Shown: piece by piece, positions 1 through 13,300 of the stretch
Layout: every line of letters begins with the position of its first letter
Position numbering within the stretch: the first letter of the stretch is position 1
Assembly: GCA_016648135.1 (NCBI GenBank)
Contig: JADDOH010002285.1
Location: forward strand, 186,001-250,000
Length of the DNA stretch: 64,000 bases
Direction: 5' to 3'
Source: Agrypnia vestita
Taxonomy: Eukaryota > Arthropoda > Insecta > Trichoptera > Phryganeidae
Made by a program: the position numbers and the translations under genes
Notes under the pieces: model-generated
The model's input: the letters and a program-made list of their open reading frames with translations, nothing else
Databases searched by the model: none
Told to the model about the DNA's origin: nothing

Positions 1-679
1 TAGTATGCCATATCATTTAACATATTTAAATACTTCACTAAACAAGAAAATAATTAACTGTTTCGTTTCATTCAAACCCCGGGGACAGATTATCACCACC
101 AGCTGCGCGCGTCCAAGACTAGGACCTTTGCGGGACAGCGCTTAAAGACATCATCTTACACGTCTTTTCTTACGTCTTTCCTGACACCGCGACTGGTACA
201 CTTTTGTACGTCTTTCCTGACACGATTGGTGGCCAACACCTTCAGTGTGCGGGGGTTGTGAAACGGCACGATGGACGCTTCCATCTCGACTACGAAATAT
301 TGTAAGAATGTAGTGATGGCGTGACGTCACGCCCGTGTCGAACAATAGGCCGTCGCTCCATTGTGCCGGCGAAGAGCTCCGGCCGTCTCCCTCCCCCGCA
401 CCACGTCGCGGCAATCAATTATCAATCGCGCTGCACGAGAAGATAACGCAACCGCAGTCCGACTATTGTTGCCTCACCATCTGCATAACGTGACGTCATT
501 CCAGGAGCGGCCAGAGCGACTTGCGCACGCGCTCTGGCTACTATTGTCTGCTTCGGAAGTCCCACGGCCTAAATCTTGTAAGCTGATCTAAGCAAATACT
601 CTCAGAAGGTTCTTTTCTTAGAATCCCTCGGATAGCAGGCAGCGCTCGCATGATATCCCGGAGAAGCTGGTGGCGAATG

Positions 680-775
680 GAAAGGTGGAAAGCCACAAAG
701 GCAAAGGTCGATCTTCAACTCGGTGGAACGACCAGATCGAAGATGCTACTGGCTATATCGAGGACATCAGCAAGT
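680..775 (+). pseudogene. LINE C-terminal relic (RTE/CR1-like)
   Basis: One frame reads KGKGRSSTRWNDQIEDATG, resembling the C-terminal GRP.TRW.D motif common after the reverse-transcriptase domain of insect non-LTR elements. Short, no other domain kept. Confidence 0.45.
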
Positions 776-1277
776 CAACGCCTCGTGTCTTACTTAATTA
801 ATGAAAGATCCCTATAGGGCTTTTAAAACAGACAGGTAAAGTGTACATTAACAGAATACATAGTTTAAAGAAAAATAATAATAACATGTAAACATAATAA
901 TGACACAAAGTGGAAAGATAATATTTAAAATACAGATACAAATATATAAAGATAAATATAATATAAAGTAAAAAGCAAGTATGTAAAATGCAGAAGCATA
1001 AGAAAAACATAATGAAATAGAAATTCAAAAACAAAAAAAGTTAATGTAGAGTGAAAAGATATAGCACAAGCTTTGAAAGTCATAATATAATAAAAAAATA
1101 TACATACAAATACAAATCAATTATTTAAGTCCAGTTCGACAAATACTAGTAATCATTCAATACATATTTGAATAATATACAGTTATTGGCAAAGACGTCC
1201 AGTTGCTCGTATCTGTTTGCTAGTCTAGGAAGCCTTTGCAGTGGGGAATTAAAGAAGTAGCAGTTAGTTGACGCATA

Positions 1278-1485
1278 TTGAAAATTTCCCGGGTGGGTAG
1301 AGTGACGAATGGTGAAGTCCTCCGGCGTATGGAGCAATACAGAGAAGTGCTGCGGACTATAAAGATAAGAAAGCTAGAGTATCTCGGACATATTTTGAGA
1401 GGATCAAAATATAGTCTCAACCAACTTATCATCCAGGGGAAAATAAGTGGAAAAAGAAGCGTAGGAAGACGCAGCATCGCCAACA
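1278..1485 (+). pseudogene. LINE reverse-transcriptase C-terminal relic
   Basis: Reads SRVGRVTNGEVLRRMEQYRE, then RKLEYLGHILRGSKYSLNQL and GKISGKRSVGRR. This is the well-known tail of RTE-type insect LINE proteins (DRVTNEEVLRRM, KLxYLGHxxRG). Similarity stops near 1485 although the frame stays open to 1946 by chance. Dead fragment. Confidence 0.8.
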
Positions 1486-3552
1486 ACGTGTCGAATGCGG
1501 GATATGTTATTTTCAGTGTTGTGCTAAGTACTGACTCGCAATTCTGTTTCTTTAGGACTTCTCGGATATTTATGTATCTTGGCTTTTCCGTGGGGCGGAT
1601 CTCGCCTGTTTTTTTAATTTACCACTTGCTCAGGGTATTTTGGGGCCAACTCCTGACCTCTACACTGCACTGCTTTGGCCTCTCGTTATACTATTTATTT
1701 ATATTTGAACCAGCGGCAATGCCCGCTTGTAATCTAGCGCGACCTTCGCTGGCAGATTCGTTTCTTCAAAGAATGAGTAATGTTTACATTACAGCCACGC
1801 GGGCCCAGCAGCCCGGAGAAACGATTTATGTATGCGAAATTAAACATTTGAAGGCTCCCATTATTCTATTTAAGTATGTTATTATATCCCTTTATTATAC
1901 GATTCTTTACAAATCGTGGGAACGCCAGTTTGACCCAGTCCAGTAACTGGCCGACTCTCGGCCAATCTCACGATTGCACACAATTCTTCGCGGTGTCACG
2001 CTCGGACTGCCGCGAAAGTGTCTGCCCTGGACTGCCCCCAAGTCTTAGGCTGCGGCGAGTACGGTTCCGAGGACCCGACAAAGCGGCCGAATGCACACGT
2101 CGGAGTGATACCCGACAGCAATGCGACCGACGACTGCCGCGAGCTCTTCCAGCTCCCCAACTGTACCTCGAATTGACAGCTGCGTTCGCTTCGAACTCCA
2201 GATCCCACTATGTAATTTCAATGCCTGTTCTAAATGTCTCTTATAATTTGGCTCTAATAAATTCAGTGAAATATGTATGTACGCATTTCTGTTAAATGAT
2301 CGTTACACGTAATCAAGTTAGACCTCTCGATCTACACGAGCCAAAAATAACTCGCTTGGACTTCTTTTCAACGGCAATTTTTTTGAAAGCTGTATGTATG
2401 TTCTACATCCGTATTCTTTCAAATATTTGAAGGGACCATTCTAGAATAAATAGCTTCGTCTCTGTGAAACTTTTATAATTTATCCTAATTAATAATTATC
2501 CCTCTGTGGACTAAATCCATTAATTGCGTTCTCAGTTTTCAGAACATACATATAAAAATATTGTTACAAAATATTTCGATTACCAGGGGTGGGAAAGAGT
2601 TTTACGCAGGATCCTAAAGAGTTTTGGAGTATTTGGAGAGATCAACATGCAATATAAAATACTTATTATTTATGTCTGTGAAAGAGAGTCACGCTAGGGG
2701 GAGCGCGGGTCCTAGAGAATACCCGTGCAAAATTAGGTTTAGACCCTTGTGACACCGCAATTCGTCACAGATTTGTACATTTCATTTCGAGTGGCTTCGT
2801 CATTTCATAACTTTTCCTGAATTTTTATTGCTTGCACACTGAAATTATTATTTACATTTTCTTTGTGCCCGGGAAGATAGAAATCAATATACATTTTTAC
2901 AAGTCCGTTTTAACAATTGATTCGGTCCTCTCGAGTTGGACCCGGATGCTGCGAGTCGCGCCACGTGTCGGGCACGCGCGGACCATCGCTTCCGGCTTCC
3001 GGGGAACCCTTCCCACGTGTGAGCGTTGAGGAGGCGATCGCGTGCACTCGGTTTTGTTTATTTTGTTTTTTTTTACAAATTTTTTATCAATAATTCAAAT
3101 GGAATGTTTTAAAACAAGTGAATCAAAAAATTTTTTGAAGACATGCTTTTATACGTTTTTTCTTTACATACATTCGTAATTGATTTTTTAATATATCAAA
3201 GTTACAACATCCACACGCTAGACACCAACCGGGTAGCATATATACAAAATCAGAAGCGTTGGCTGTTGGAAGTGTGCGTCTTCGCTGTGATGGCACTTGC
3301 TGGACATTGATTTGTTTATAAACGATGATTTATTTCCATTGCTCGTCTTATTTCCTGTTACGCACTTCCGTTCATTTTCATGAAATCACCGCCACAGATT
3401 GCAGGAAAGCGAGAGGAAAGATGTCACGCGTCAAAAATTAATGCACGGTCCTATTTTATTTTTAACAGTGAATCTTTTACGAGCTACCTTACCAAGAAAG
3501 CAGATCTGCTCGCGTTACTAAATTAAAGGCAATATTTTAGCTACATTGATAT

Positions 3553-4585
3553 TAGGGAATGGCATTGCCCTTTCGGGATCCCTCGAGATTAGAATTTCCA
3601 ATACCGCGGGATCCCTATGGGTCGGGGATCCCGAATACTTTTTTGTTTTTAGAGCTGATTAGCAAATACCGACAATGCCTTGCATTTTTATAACATCAAT
3701 TTTAATAAAATGTTCCTTATTAATCATTGCATTGAAGTTTTTGTAGGCGTTTTTCCAAGCATCAATCAGTCAAAGAGTAAAAACTACTGACTAGTAGTAT
3801 TTTTAGGTTGATAAAATACAGCAAATGTTATTCAAAGCTACTTTCATTCAGGGTTCGAAAAAATCCGATTTTTATAATAAAAATCAAATAATGGGATTTT
3901 TTTATTTATATCCGATATATATCAAAAATTGGATATATATCCAAACTTTTTTTTCTCCTTTTTTGCACACGTCGATTGATACAAACTTGAAATAATTAGG
4001 AAGTTTATTTTTTTATTTTGCATATGAATTATTATTTATTAATTATTTATTAAATAAGTAAATGAATTGCATACTGAAAAAAAGCTTATATATGCAATTA
4101 TTATATATAAGTTATAAAAGTTGCTCTTTCTAATATAGTGTTATGGGTGTTTGTTTCTTGGTGTGAAATAAAAAACGGATTATATGAAAAAAAATGAAAC
4201 TAAAAAATAACTGTAGCACTTTTTTTAAAATACAACTAGCGCCATCTAGTAACGACCGCAGATATAAAAAAACAACCTGTAGCATTTTTTAAAATACAAC
4301 TAGCGCCATCTATTAACATTTGCAGAAAGTTTTCTTGGATATATATCCAAAATAAAAATCGAGCCATAAATATCGTGATATATATCCTTGAACCCTGCTT
4401 TCATTATTTGAATGTGACATGAACATAAGTTATAAGTACTTACTAAAAGCTCTATAGACTTATACAATTTAACATACAAAACATAAAAAATGCTAATCGA
4501 TCCCGATACGATTTTTCATCCCGTCGTTCGGGATTGATCTCGTAAAATGCCTCGAGATCTCGCGGGATCGGGATCGCGTTCCCTA
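3553..4585. mobile_element. hAT-like MITE (outer) with 8-bp TSD
   Basis: Starts TAGGGAA and ends TTCCCTA; both ends also carry inverted cgggatc/ctcgaga-type motifs. Flanked by identical 8-base copies ATTGATAT at 3545-3552 and 4586-4593. An 8-bp target duplication with short TIRs is the hAT signature. No transposase ORF. A second hAT-like element is inserted inside it. Confidence 0.85.
3849..4397. mobile_element. hAT-like MITE (inner, nested) with 8-bp TSD
   Basis: Termini CAGGGTTC and its inverse GAACCCTG, flanked by perfect 8-base repeats CTTTCATT at 3841-3848 and 4398-4405. The interior is very AT-rich with repeated ATATATCC motifs and two near-copies of an 'actagcgccatctag' segment (about 4236 and 4298). 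Inserted in the outer hAT-like element, so younger. Confidence 0.88.
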
Positions 4586-6150
4586 ATTGATATGAACGTT
4601 GACATTCGTCAAATGTCTTGACGCTTCTCTATTTTTGAGTTTTGGGGTAACAATCACCAAATAACGCTATTCTTATTTTCAGGGTAGGTCGGCGTATCTC
4701 AGAGACTGTCTCCAGTGGAAAGTGTCATCTGTGGACCTCGGCGTTTGTGTTATGCTCGTATCGTAACGGCGCGCCCTCCACAGCCAGCGGGGCGATTTAC
4801 GACCGGCGGTTTTACGGCTTATTGGCTTTTTGTTTGCGATATCGGATCGGCTCGCGGACAGCCGCGTTACGTCGATACCTTTTTTTTATTTGCAGCCTAT
4901 CTGGGCTTTTCTTCTTTACAACATTTTATGACCAATGCATATATACATTCGAGTCTCGCGCGCGCGCGCGCGTCGCTTTCATGTCGCCGTTCCTCAGAGT
5001 GACAAATTTTGCGTTACCTAAATTCGGGACGAACGTTGTTTTTAATTCGCACCAAATATAGATACACCCTGGAAAATAAAAAAAAGTGGGTGCATGTACT
5101 CATAGAAGTTGTACTTTGGCATACATAAAATAAACTACGTGCTGTGTTGTATACCTTGCGTTGGAACATAACTGGACAGAATGTGCGTGCGCATTTCACC
5201 TTGCCCCTACTACGTTCGCAGTCTGGGTTTGTTTACAAGTGAACTTAGCCGATGTATGATACACTAGCAGCAATATGGTGCTGCTAGGCTTAGGGCGTCT
5301 ATATTGGCCGCTGAGCGTCCGTAAGTGGTCGCTGCGCGGCCGTTGGTGTCCGCAATCGGCTATCGGCTGTACTGGCCACTGCACGGAGCCCGCTGCGAGG
5401 CTGTTAGTGTCTGCGATTAGCTATCGCCCATTGCCTGCTGCTTTTCATACGATTTGGTTATTTTTTGAATGTGGTAATGTCAAAACCACGCACTGCATTC
5501 TGCGCTTTTGAAGCGATCATAATATAGACGATACGTCTTCGTGTATGCGTTCGAGTTTGACAAATTTCCAACCATTCGTATATTCTAACCTAGAAATTAT
5601 ACGTCAAAAATATACTTGCCTACAGAAAAAATAAAATTGACGAAAGTAAATATAAATTGACTCGAATGTTAAATAATATTTATATAATAGCTAAATCTAT
5701 TTTAAAATAATCTGGATACCTCGATTTTTAATTTAAAAAAAAGATTTAGTTTATATTTGAAGCTGGCAATGAAAAAACAACGCATTACGCAACGTGTTTT
5801 AAGTGCAACCATAATATAGATACACACTATTTACTCTCTTTGATGGCTAACTTCATGGTGTCTAATCTTCCGTCGCATGATGCACGCGAATTTCGTTGCA
5901 TACTATGATTTCACCCCTAACTTACTTCTTTAGGCGCAGTATAACGTCAAAAACCAAAAAGGGAAAAATTTTGGGATGTGTTCATTTAATGTTATTTTTG
6001 ACACTTCCCCCCGAGGCAGCCTGTTTATTCATAAATGTATTTGTAATAGTATTATGCTGGACTGCTGAAATTTCGGTGGATTGATTACAATAGATGGAAC
6101 GTCAAAATTCTCGTAAATAGCATTCCTTTTGCGTTAACAACGTTGACTTA

Positions 6151-6295
6151 GGCCCGGTTGTTTCAAGTTCGATCAAAGTAAGCGGTCGATTAAAGCATAG
6201 ATTTTTACGAAAACGGATCGTCTGATTGGTGGAGAACGTAAAAATTTATGCTTTAAAAGAACGCTTACTTTAATCCAACTTGAAACAACCGGCCC
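6151..6295. mobile_element. PIF/Harbinger-like MITE, TTA TSD
   Basis: Inverted ends of about 19 bases (left GGCCCGGTTGTTTCAAGTT) flanked by TTA on both sides (6148-6150, 6296-6298). Same family as 53177-53336 and 63077-63678, sharing the internal 'aagcatagatttttac' and 'gattggtggagaac' motifs. Confidence 0.8.
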
Positions 6296-7124
6296 TTAGT
6301 TTCTCAGAAATAGTGGAATTCAAATTGTGTCATGTACTTGATGTACAAGATGATGACCAACAAGGCTTGATGTACAAGACATCCTCTGTATCTTCAAATC
6401 AGGAAGTTCAGCTGCAGGAAGTATTCTAGAACACTTTTAGTAATCGGGCCTTTGCGGTTTAATAGTATTTGTTTCATTCTTATTGGCTGTTGCCAGCTAT
6501 ATATCATTTTTCTGAACTGAGGGTATAGTTGGGTACGTTAGGTACGTTGAGTATAGTTGGGTACGTTGCGGGCACGGAAGCTTGCGGGCTTGCGAATAAT
6601 GAATAGAACATCGCGCCTGGTGTAGATGAAGAAGCTGGTTTATTTTGAGATGTTACGGGAGAGCCCAGCTAACCGACTAAGAGACCGGCGGTATCTACAG
6701 ATCGCTGTACTAACAAGCGCACGCTCTGCCCGGAGAGAGAGTGAATTGGCCTGTTTCCCGTTGCGCTCTCACATCGGCCGCACTCCCCTTTGTTACAAAC
6801 TTCACACCGGTACACCTTGTCAACTCATTAAACGGCCATGATAAAAAGATTGATCCAACATATTTTCAGTACAATCTTATCTTTGTTAAAGTGTAAATGT
6901 ATTAATCAAATTGGCTTCATACACAAATATTATCAATTATTTATGATATTTCATTTCAGCGCCGAAGGACTTTCAATGCACTGCAGAGTTCAATAGATAC
7001 CTAGATGCTTTTGGTTTCCTATCTCTTGTTTTAATTTTTGAGTTAGTTTGTTCTCACGTCTCTCATTTCTTCCATTGTCCCTCTCTAGAGTGTGTTCTCA
7101 ACATGGATTTTTCTCTGTTTGCAG

Positions 7125-7302
7125 ACAGTACAACATGGCTTCCCGCACAAGCCCTCCGCGATGGCCTGGGACCCCCTCCTGCGGCTCCTGGCCCTCGGCA
7201 CCTCGTCGGGGGCCCTGCGCCTGCTGGGCAAGCCTGGCGTGGAGTACACCGGCCACCACACAAGCGCCGACACTGCGGTCACACACCTCCACTTCATACC
7301 CG
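7125..7302 (+). CDS. l(2)gl: l(2)gl coding exon 1 (first visible)
   Basis: Acceptor tttgcag precedes the exon and donor G|GTGAGT ends it (phase 0 in, phase 1 out). It encodes [12 protein letters not shown], then a first propeller blade ending VTHLHFIPG. Fly Lgl has the same block right after its first 30 or so residues, so this is the second coding exon of the gene. The ATGs in this region, including the one in the acceptor tract at 7103, are not the real start. Confidence 0.93.
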
Positions 7303-10300
7303 GTGAGTCGAGGCGAGGCTGCAAAATAAAGAATTGCATAAAAATCTTAACTATACTATACAGTGTGTCATAGCTAGTGGCAAAAACTTTACAAGTGGAT
7401 TCCTGCTTTGAGTTGAATATGTTCAGGCAACCATGAAATAATATCAGTAGTTATGGAGATGCGCAATATCTAAGTTTGCATTTTTTCAAAAATATTTCTG
7501 ACATATTTTTTTTCAAAAAGTTTATCTATCATTATAGTGACTTATTTCGATTACGAAAAATTCATTTGATTCAACTCATCGATATATGTTACTGTAATGA
7601 TAGATCAAATTTTGCAAAAAATGAGTCAGAAATATTGAAAAAAAATGCCAAGTTTGATATTGCATATCTCCATAAATATTGATATTAGGTCATGGTTGCC
7701 TGAACATTTTCGACTCATTATCAAGGCAGGAATCCACCGGTAAAGTTTTTGCTACTCTCAATGAGACATCTATATATTTTTATTTTTAATAATGATTGTG
7801 AAAAAGGCTCTAGTCATTTTCCTCAATTGGTGACATGCAAAGCAAATTTCTCGTATTCTGTAAAATAGGGGTCCAGACAGAATATTTTGTACATAAAATT
7901 ACGAAGTATTTTTTTTTTCAGATTTGAGACCTCTGGACTTTTCACAACAATGTCGTTTTTAATCATGTACAATTTTATAAGGAGTACTATTAAGTTTCTA
8001 TCTTTTTTTGTTATTATTGTTAAGATACCAGTCGATTTGGTTTCAGATTTTTTCACACTTAACTCTCAATATCATTGTCCATCGTAAATGTGGATGACAA
8101 TCGTATTAGAATGTTAATAATTCACAAATTCAGTTTATTTGAATTTTTATTACATTTCAGTAAATATAATTAAGATATGGATAGTTAAGATATGATATAA
8201 AAATGGCGAACGTTACATATGTGTAAAGTGATCACCTAAGCCAACTGTACGATAGGTCGTAAGTCCTATGGCCACCCAAAAAAGACTTCTATACCTACTC
8301 TCCCTTGAAAAAATACGATTTGTCTCTGTGAGACATCTATAATATACATTAATTATAATTAAGATAATTTTTTTTTCTTCAAATTATTTTATGCTTCTTT
8401 TTTTCATAGATAGAGTTTGGATTCATAATTTTTTAAATACATTTTCATACTGCATTACCAGTAGTTATGCAAAAAACAAAAAAAACATTAATATTGGGAC
8501 CATATTTTAAAATAATTTTTGTTCTTTTAACATTTTCTTTGTAATCTTATCTTTCGATTATCCTCAAGTGGAAATTTATTTTTATAAACAGTACACATTT
8601 GTGGTTTTAAAAGAAGACAGATTATCGTCATGTAAACATTAAAATGAACGTTAAATATGTTGCAAACACATTAGTCACATGAAGTCATATTATACTAAAT
8701 TTATCATTGTTCTGTTACGAATTCCATCTATCGTTAATTCAGAAAATACGGTCAAAAGCCCTCACTGTTCTCTAAGGATATTGGCTGATTGTGGATTTAA
8801 GCACCCTTGAAACTAACTAACTGCAAACACATTAGTCACATGAAGTCATATTATACTAAATTTATCATTGTTCTGTTACGAATTTCATCTATCGTTAATT
8901 CAGAAAATACGGTCGAAAGCCCTCACTGTTCTCTAAGGATATTGGCTGATTGTGGATTTAAGCAACCTTGAAACTAAACAAATACGGATTTGGGATAATT
9001 TGATTTTGAGATGTAAAATCTAATTCAAAATTATAGGAATTTGAGAGATCTAGGCAACATTTTTGAATTTGAAATCTTTTAATTTGAATTGTAATTGCGG
9101 TATTTGAACTTTCACCCGTTGGTTCCAGGCACGGGCAAGCTACTGTCGGTGCTGTCGGACAACAGCCTGCACCTTTGGGAGGCGAGCGAGGGCGGGCTGG
9201 TGTGCTCGCGCTCGCTGGCGCTGGAGGGCAAGCTGAAGCTGGTGTGGAGCGTCTGCGCCGAGGCTGGCGGGCGGCGCGCGCTGCTGGGCACGGAGGGCGG
9301 CAACATTTACCTGCTCGACCTCAACACCTTCTCCATGGCGGAGGACATCATCTACCAGGATGTGGTCATGCAGAAGTGAGTTTTATTTTAAAAATTTTTG
9401 TTTATCTCAGAATGTAGCCAAAGATATTAGTTATACACAATCTCAAAGACACAATCGCAAAGAAATATAGACATATTTTCAGACTCCAAATCGAATTTCG
9501 AAAGGAGCATTTTATTGCAATTGACAATATGATCATTGATGCAACAGATAAAACAACCTTTTTGTGTAATTAATACCTTTGTACATTCTAGTCTTATTGC
9601 AGTATGTATATGAGCCACTTCGTTTGCGCGCAGTCAAAGCATGTACTAACTGCTTGTAGACTAAAATATAATTTATGATTTAAAGAAATATATGATGGCA
9701 ATATTGTGTATGATAATATTTCGATGACAATATGTTATACTATCATGCATAAAATTTATGGGCATGTCATGCCTGTGTTTGTGCCAAACGAAATAAAATA
9801 AAATCTACCTCTAATGTTTTATAATATTTTAACCACTTTTATAAATTTGGCATCATCATCGCCTCTTGATTCACCTTGGGTTTCACTGGATGACTGTGTT
9901 CGCCAGTGATTGTCCGCCTTCTGAGAAAATAAAATGGCAATTACTTCATATCACTTTTGTCTCTTGTCATTTTTTGTGTTACTGTTTTTGGACCTCTCTT
10001 TTGTTATGAGCCCATGTTTCACTTGAGAACCGGAAGTATGCATTGGTTGAATACTTTTAATTAATTAGGATGTGCCTCCTGCTACAAAAAATGTGGTAGG
10101 CATGATTACAAGCAGGGTTTCATTAACACGAATACCCAACAGAGGCAGCAATGCAGTTTTTCATTTCACAAGTCTTTGAAACATTTCATTTTAATGTTAC
10201 TCCGCCACTGACTTGTGATAGTTCTTGCATTCTGTTGGGATGTATGTTTTAATGTTTTATTTTGTCGGAAGATACGCCGCAACACGACAATTGTCCCTCA

Positions 10301-13300
10301 GTAACGGGGCAACTGCGGAGCAATCCAGTTTTGGCAGTTTAATGGCAACCGATATTTCTACTCATTCCAGTTGCCCGGAGGATTACAAACTGAATCCTGG
10401 CGCGGTGGAGTGCATGAGCGAGCACCCCACACGGCCGGAGCTGCTGCTTATCGGCTACTCGCGCGGCCTGCTGGTGGTGTGGGATCGCAACGCGGCGCGC
10501 GCCACCAACACCTTCCTTTGCAACCAGCAGCTGGAGAGTGTCTGCTGGCACGAAAACGGTAACATCCTCACCCTCTATGGAGCCACCATATTAACTGTGT
10601 TATGTTTTAAGTGAATAATTAATTATTTTGATATGAATTGTAGATTTTTAAAACTGGCCTATCTACTGGCAATAAAAATAAAGTTTCTTTTTTTTTTTTT
10701 ATTATAATTTTAGGCAACGAGTTCACTTCGTCACATAACGACGGCTCGTACGTGACTTGGGAACTCTCAATTGGCGAGAAGCCTCTGCGCGAGCCCGTCA
10801 CGCTGTACGGTCCCTTCCCCTGCAAACCCATCAACAAGCTGCTGCAGAGGACCAGCGTGGACGGAGCCAACATCACTATATTCACAGGTAAGCCAACACG
10901 TATGGCTTGTTGACATTTTAATAGAGATTCCTCTGGGGACAATTATTCAGTAATTGTGCTCTCAAACAAAGTTGAATATACTCCAAAATATTGTGAATAT
11001 AAAAACTGGTCTAAATGAAGTGAAAAAAAAAAAAAAAATTTCAGGCGTATTTTAGTGTTCAGATGACTAATAATTATTTTATATTTTACTTCTTAAGTTT
11101 CGAGAGTAACAGAATTTCTCGTCGACATATATCTTGTTCACGTTATGCATATTGGAAAATATTTATAAAATCCTCGAAACAACCTTTCTAAAATATATAT
11201 AATAATATCAGTTAAACAAGAAATTAGTTGAAAATATTAACAGAAAGTTTAAAATGTCAACTTGAGCCGGCCTATCACAACGAATAGAAATAATTCAGTC
11301 ACTTCTGATCTTCGACCAGCAAAGGAAGAGGTGATTAAACTGTTGATCGTTAATATTTCAGGTGGAATGCCACGCTCCTCGTATTCCGATAAGCACACGG
11401 TGACCGTTGTGCAGGGAGACAAGCACGTCTGCTTCGACTTCACCAGCCGGGTGAGTTTTCTGAGATTCATGCGCGCTGAGATTGTTTGCAGCGTATAATT
11501 TTTATTCTCTTTGAGTTACTTAAGGTTAATAAATTGCTCGCTCCTGCCGCTAGGTGATAGACTTTGTCACGACCACTCCGATCCCGGAGGAGGACGGAGA
11601 AGAGAATGAGGAGGATTCGCGGCCCGTTCTGCCCGCCAAGCTTTTGCCCCAGTCCCTGCAGCAGCCCGCGGCCGCCCTGCTGGTGCTGCTGGAGGAGGAG
11701 CTGGTGGCGCTGGACCTCACCCAGCCCTCGTGGGGCATGCTCCGCCCGCCGTACCTCGTTTCACTGCACGCCTCCGCTCTCACCTGCACACACCTCGTGT
11801 CCAACGTCAGCCAGGACGTGTACAACAATATCTTGCAGGCTGGTTAGTGTCCGTCTTATACTGTATTTTGTAATAAATACCATTCTACATTCTCTTAATA
11901 CGCACTCTTAGCACGCCAATAGATAAAAATGTTTGACTTGGAAATTTCGCAGCAAATGATGACCCTCCGCAAATACACAAAAATGTTTTGTGAGCAAAGC
12001 TCCCTTTCACGTAGTGCCAAGCTTTTTATTTAGTAAAAAAATAGTCAATTCAATGAATATAAATTAAAAGTAAGTAAACAATTTTGGTACAAAAATATTT
12101 GAATGTACACCGTTACTATTGATGGACAAACCGTTATTTAACCGGTTATTCATGATTGCGATTCATTGGTGCACATGATTGCCTGCCGAATTGCGCAAAC
12201 TCAGTTACCAATCATCGGTATAATCAGATAAAAATCTCAAATAATCAGTAATGGCACATGTCCACATCATTCCAGGAGTGGTAGTTAGGTCACTCCTCCC
12301 ACCCCACCCTGTAGAAAGTGTACAAATGGAGGCCTCGACATCATGGATTCCATAAGATTGAATAATACATCTTGCACTCTTAGGAAGTTCTGCTTTGACA
12401 TTTTCCCATCGTAATTCCTTGTTCTTTATACAGGCCGAGCCCAGACCAAGCAGCTGTACACGAGCAGCGCGTGGCCCGTCACCGGGGGCGGTCTACTGTG
12501 CGCCAAGCCCGCGGATCCCGACGAGCCTCCTGCCCGCGAGCTGCTCGTCACAGGCCACGAGGACGGCAGCGTCGCCTTCTGGGATGCACGCGGCGTCACG
12601 CTCACGCCGCTGCTGAAGGTCACCACCTCCAACCTGTTCAGGTACACATCGTGCGTCACATTGACAAACTGTTTTCACGGTGGTTCTATGTAGGAAAGAT
12701 AGGAGTTTTTCCTTGTAATTTTTGTAACCAGGCCCTATCTGTAGCCGCGATATCAAAAGACCCAATAAATTTGTTGCGAGATTAAATAAATTAAATATGA
12801 AACATCCACACGTCAAAGAGTTCAGTCAAATTATTTAAGGGGTACAAAAGCAAAGGCAGCAATGTCTGAAAATTTTTTTATGTAGTCACCGAGGATTACT
12901 AATTTAGAATGTATTGAAAATGAAATTTTACAGAAAATATATCTCTGTCCCTTCCAAAACTGTTTCCAAAACACTTTTAATTAAATGCAAAGACAACAAT
13001 ATTGTTGTAGTGTAAAAAGCAAAGGAGGCAGTATCCACTTCAAGTAATCAACCCCCAGATTGTGTCACGTTACAAAATGGCCGCTTCATACTAATGCGAG
13101 AATTGATTGAAATGTCGGAGAGGTCAGATATACACGGCAGATTATCCTAGAAAATTGCACGGCCGTGAAAACCTGAAAACATTTTTAATTGTTTTTAAAA
13201 TCTTATTTTCAATAAGATGTAGGTTCAAAGATTCCATAAAAATTTCCTGGAGTAGTAACAGGTTTTTTATCTCAGAAACGCGTCAACGGGACATTGCTGT

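Larger units (their letters stand above)
1..7124 (+). other. Upstream of first visible lgl exon: probable l(2)gl intron, repeat-rich
   Basis: No coding exon recognised. It holds LINE remnants (about 680-775 and 1278-1485), a nested pair of hAT-like elements (3553-4585), a Harbinger-like MITE (6151-6295), a CG dinucleotide run near 4958-4973, and GC-rich patches at about 2935-3045, 4690-5000, 5270-5420 and 6650-6840. The patches could hold untranslated exons or a promoter but show no clear coding or core-promoter signal. Bases 4600-4665 resemble 19640-19702, a dispersed repeat. Confidence 0.5.
7303..9128 (+). other. l(2)gl intron 1-2
   Basis: AT-rich. Contains the inverted-repeat element at 7361-7770 and a direct tandem duplication of 161 bases at 8661-8981. 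Nothing else recognised. Confidence 0.7.

Noticed and set aside
1278..1946. 222-codon open frame as a gene
   Set aside because: Only the first 70 or so codons resemble a LINE tail; the rest is AT-rich chance sequence.
4958..4973. CG-dinucleotide run as Z-DNA or promoter element
   Set aside because: Too short and isolated to support a function.
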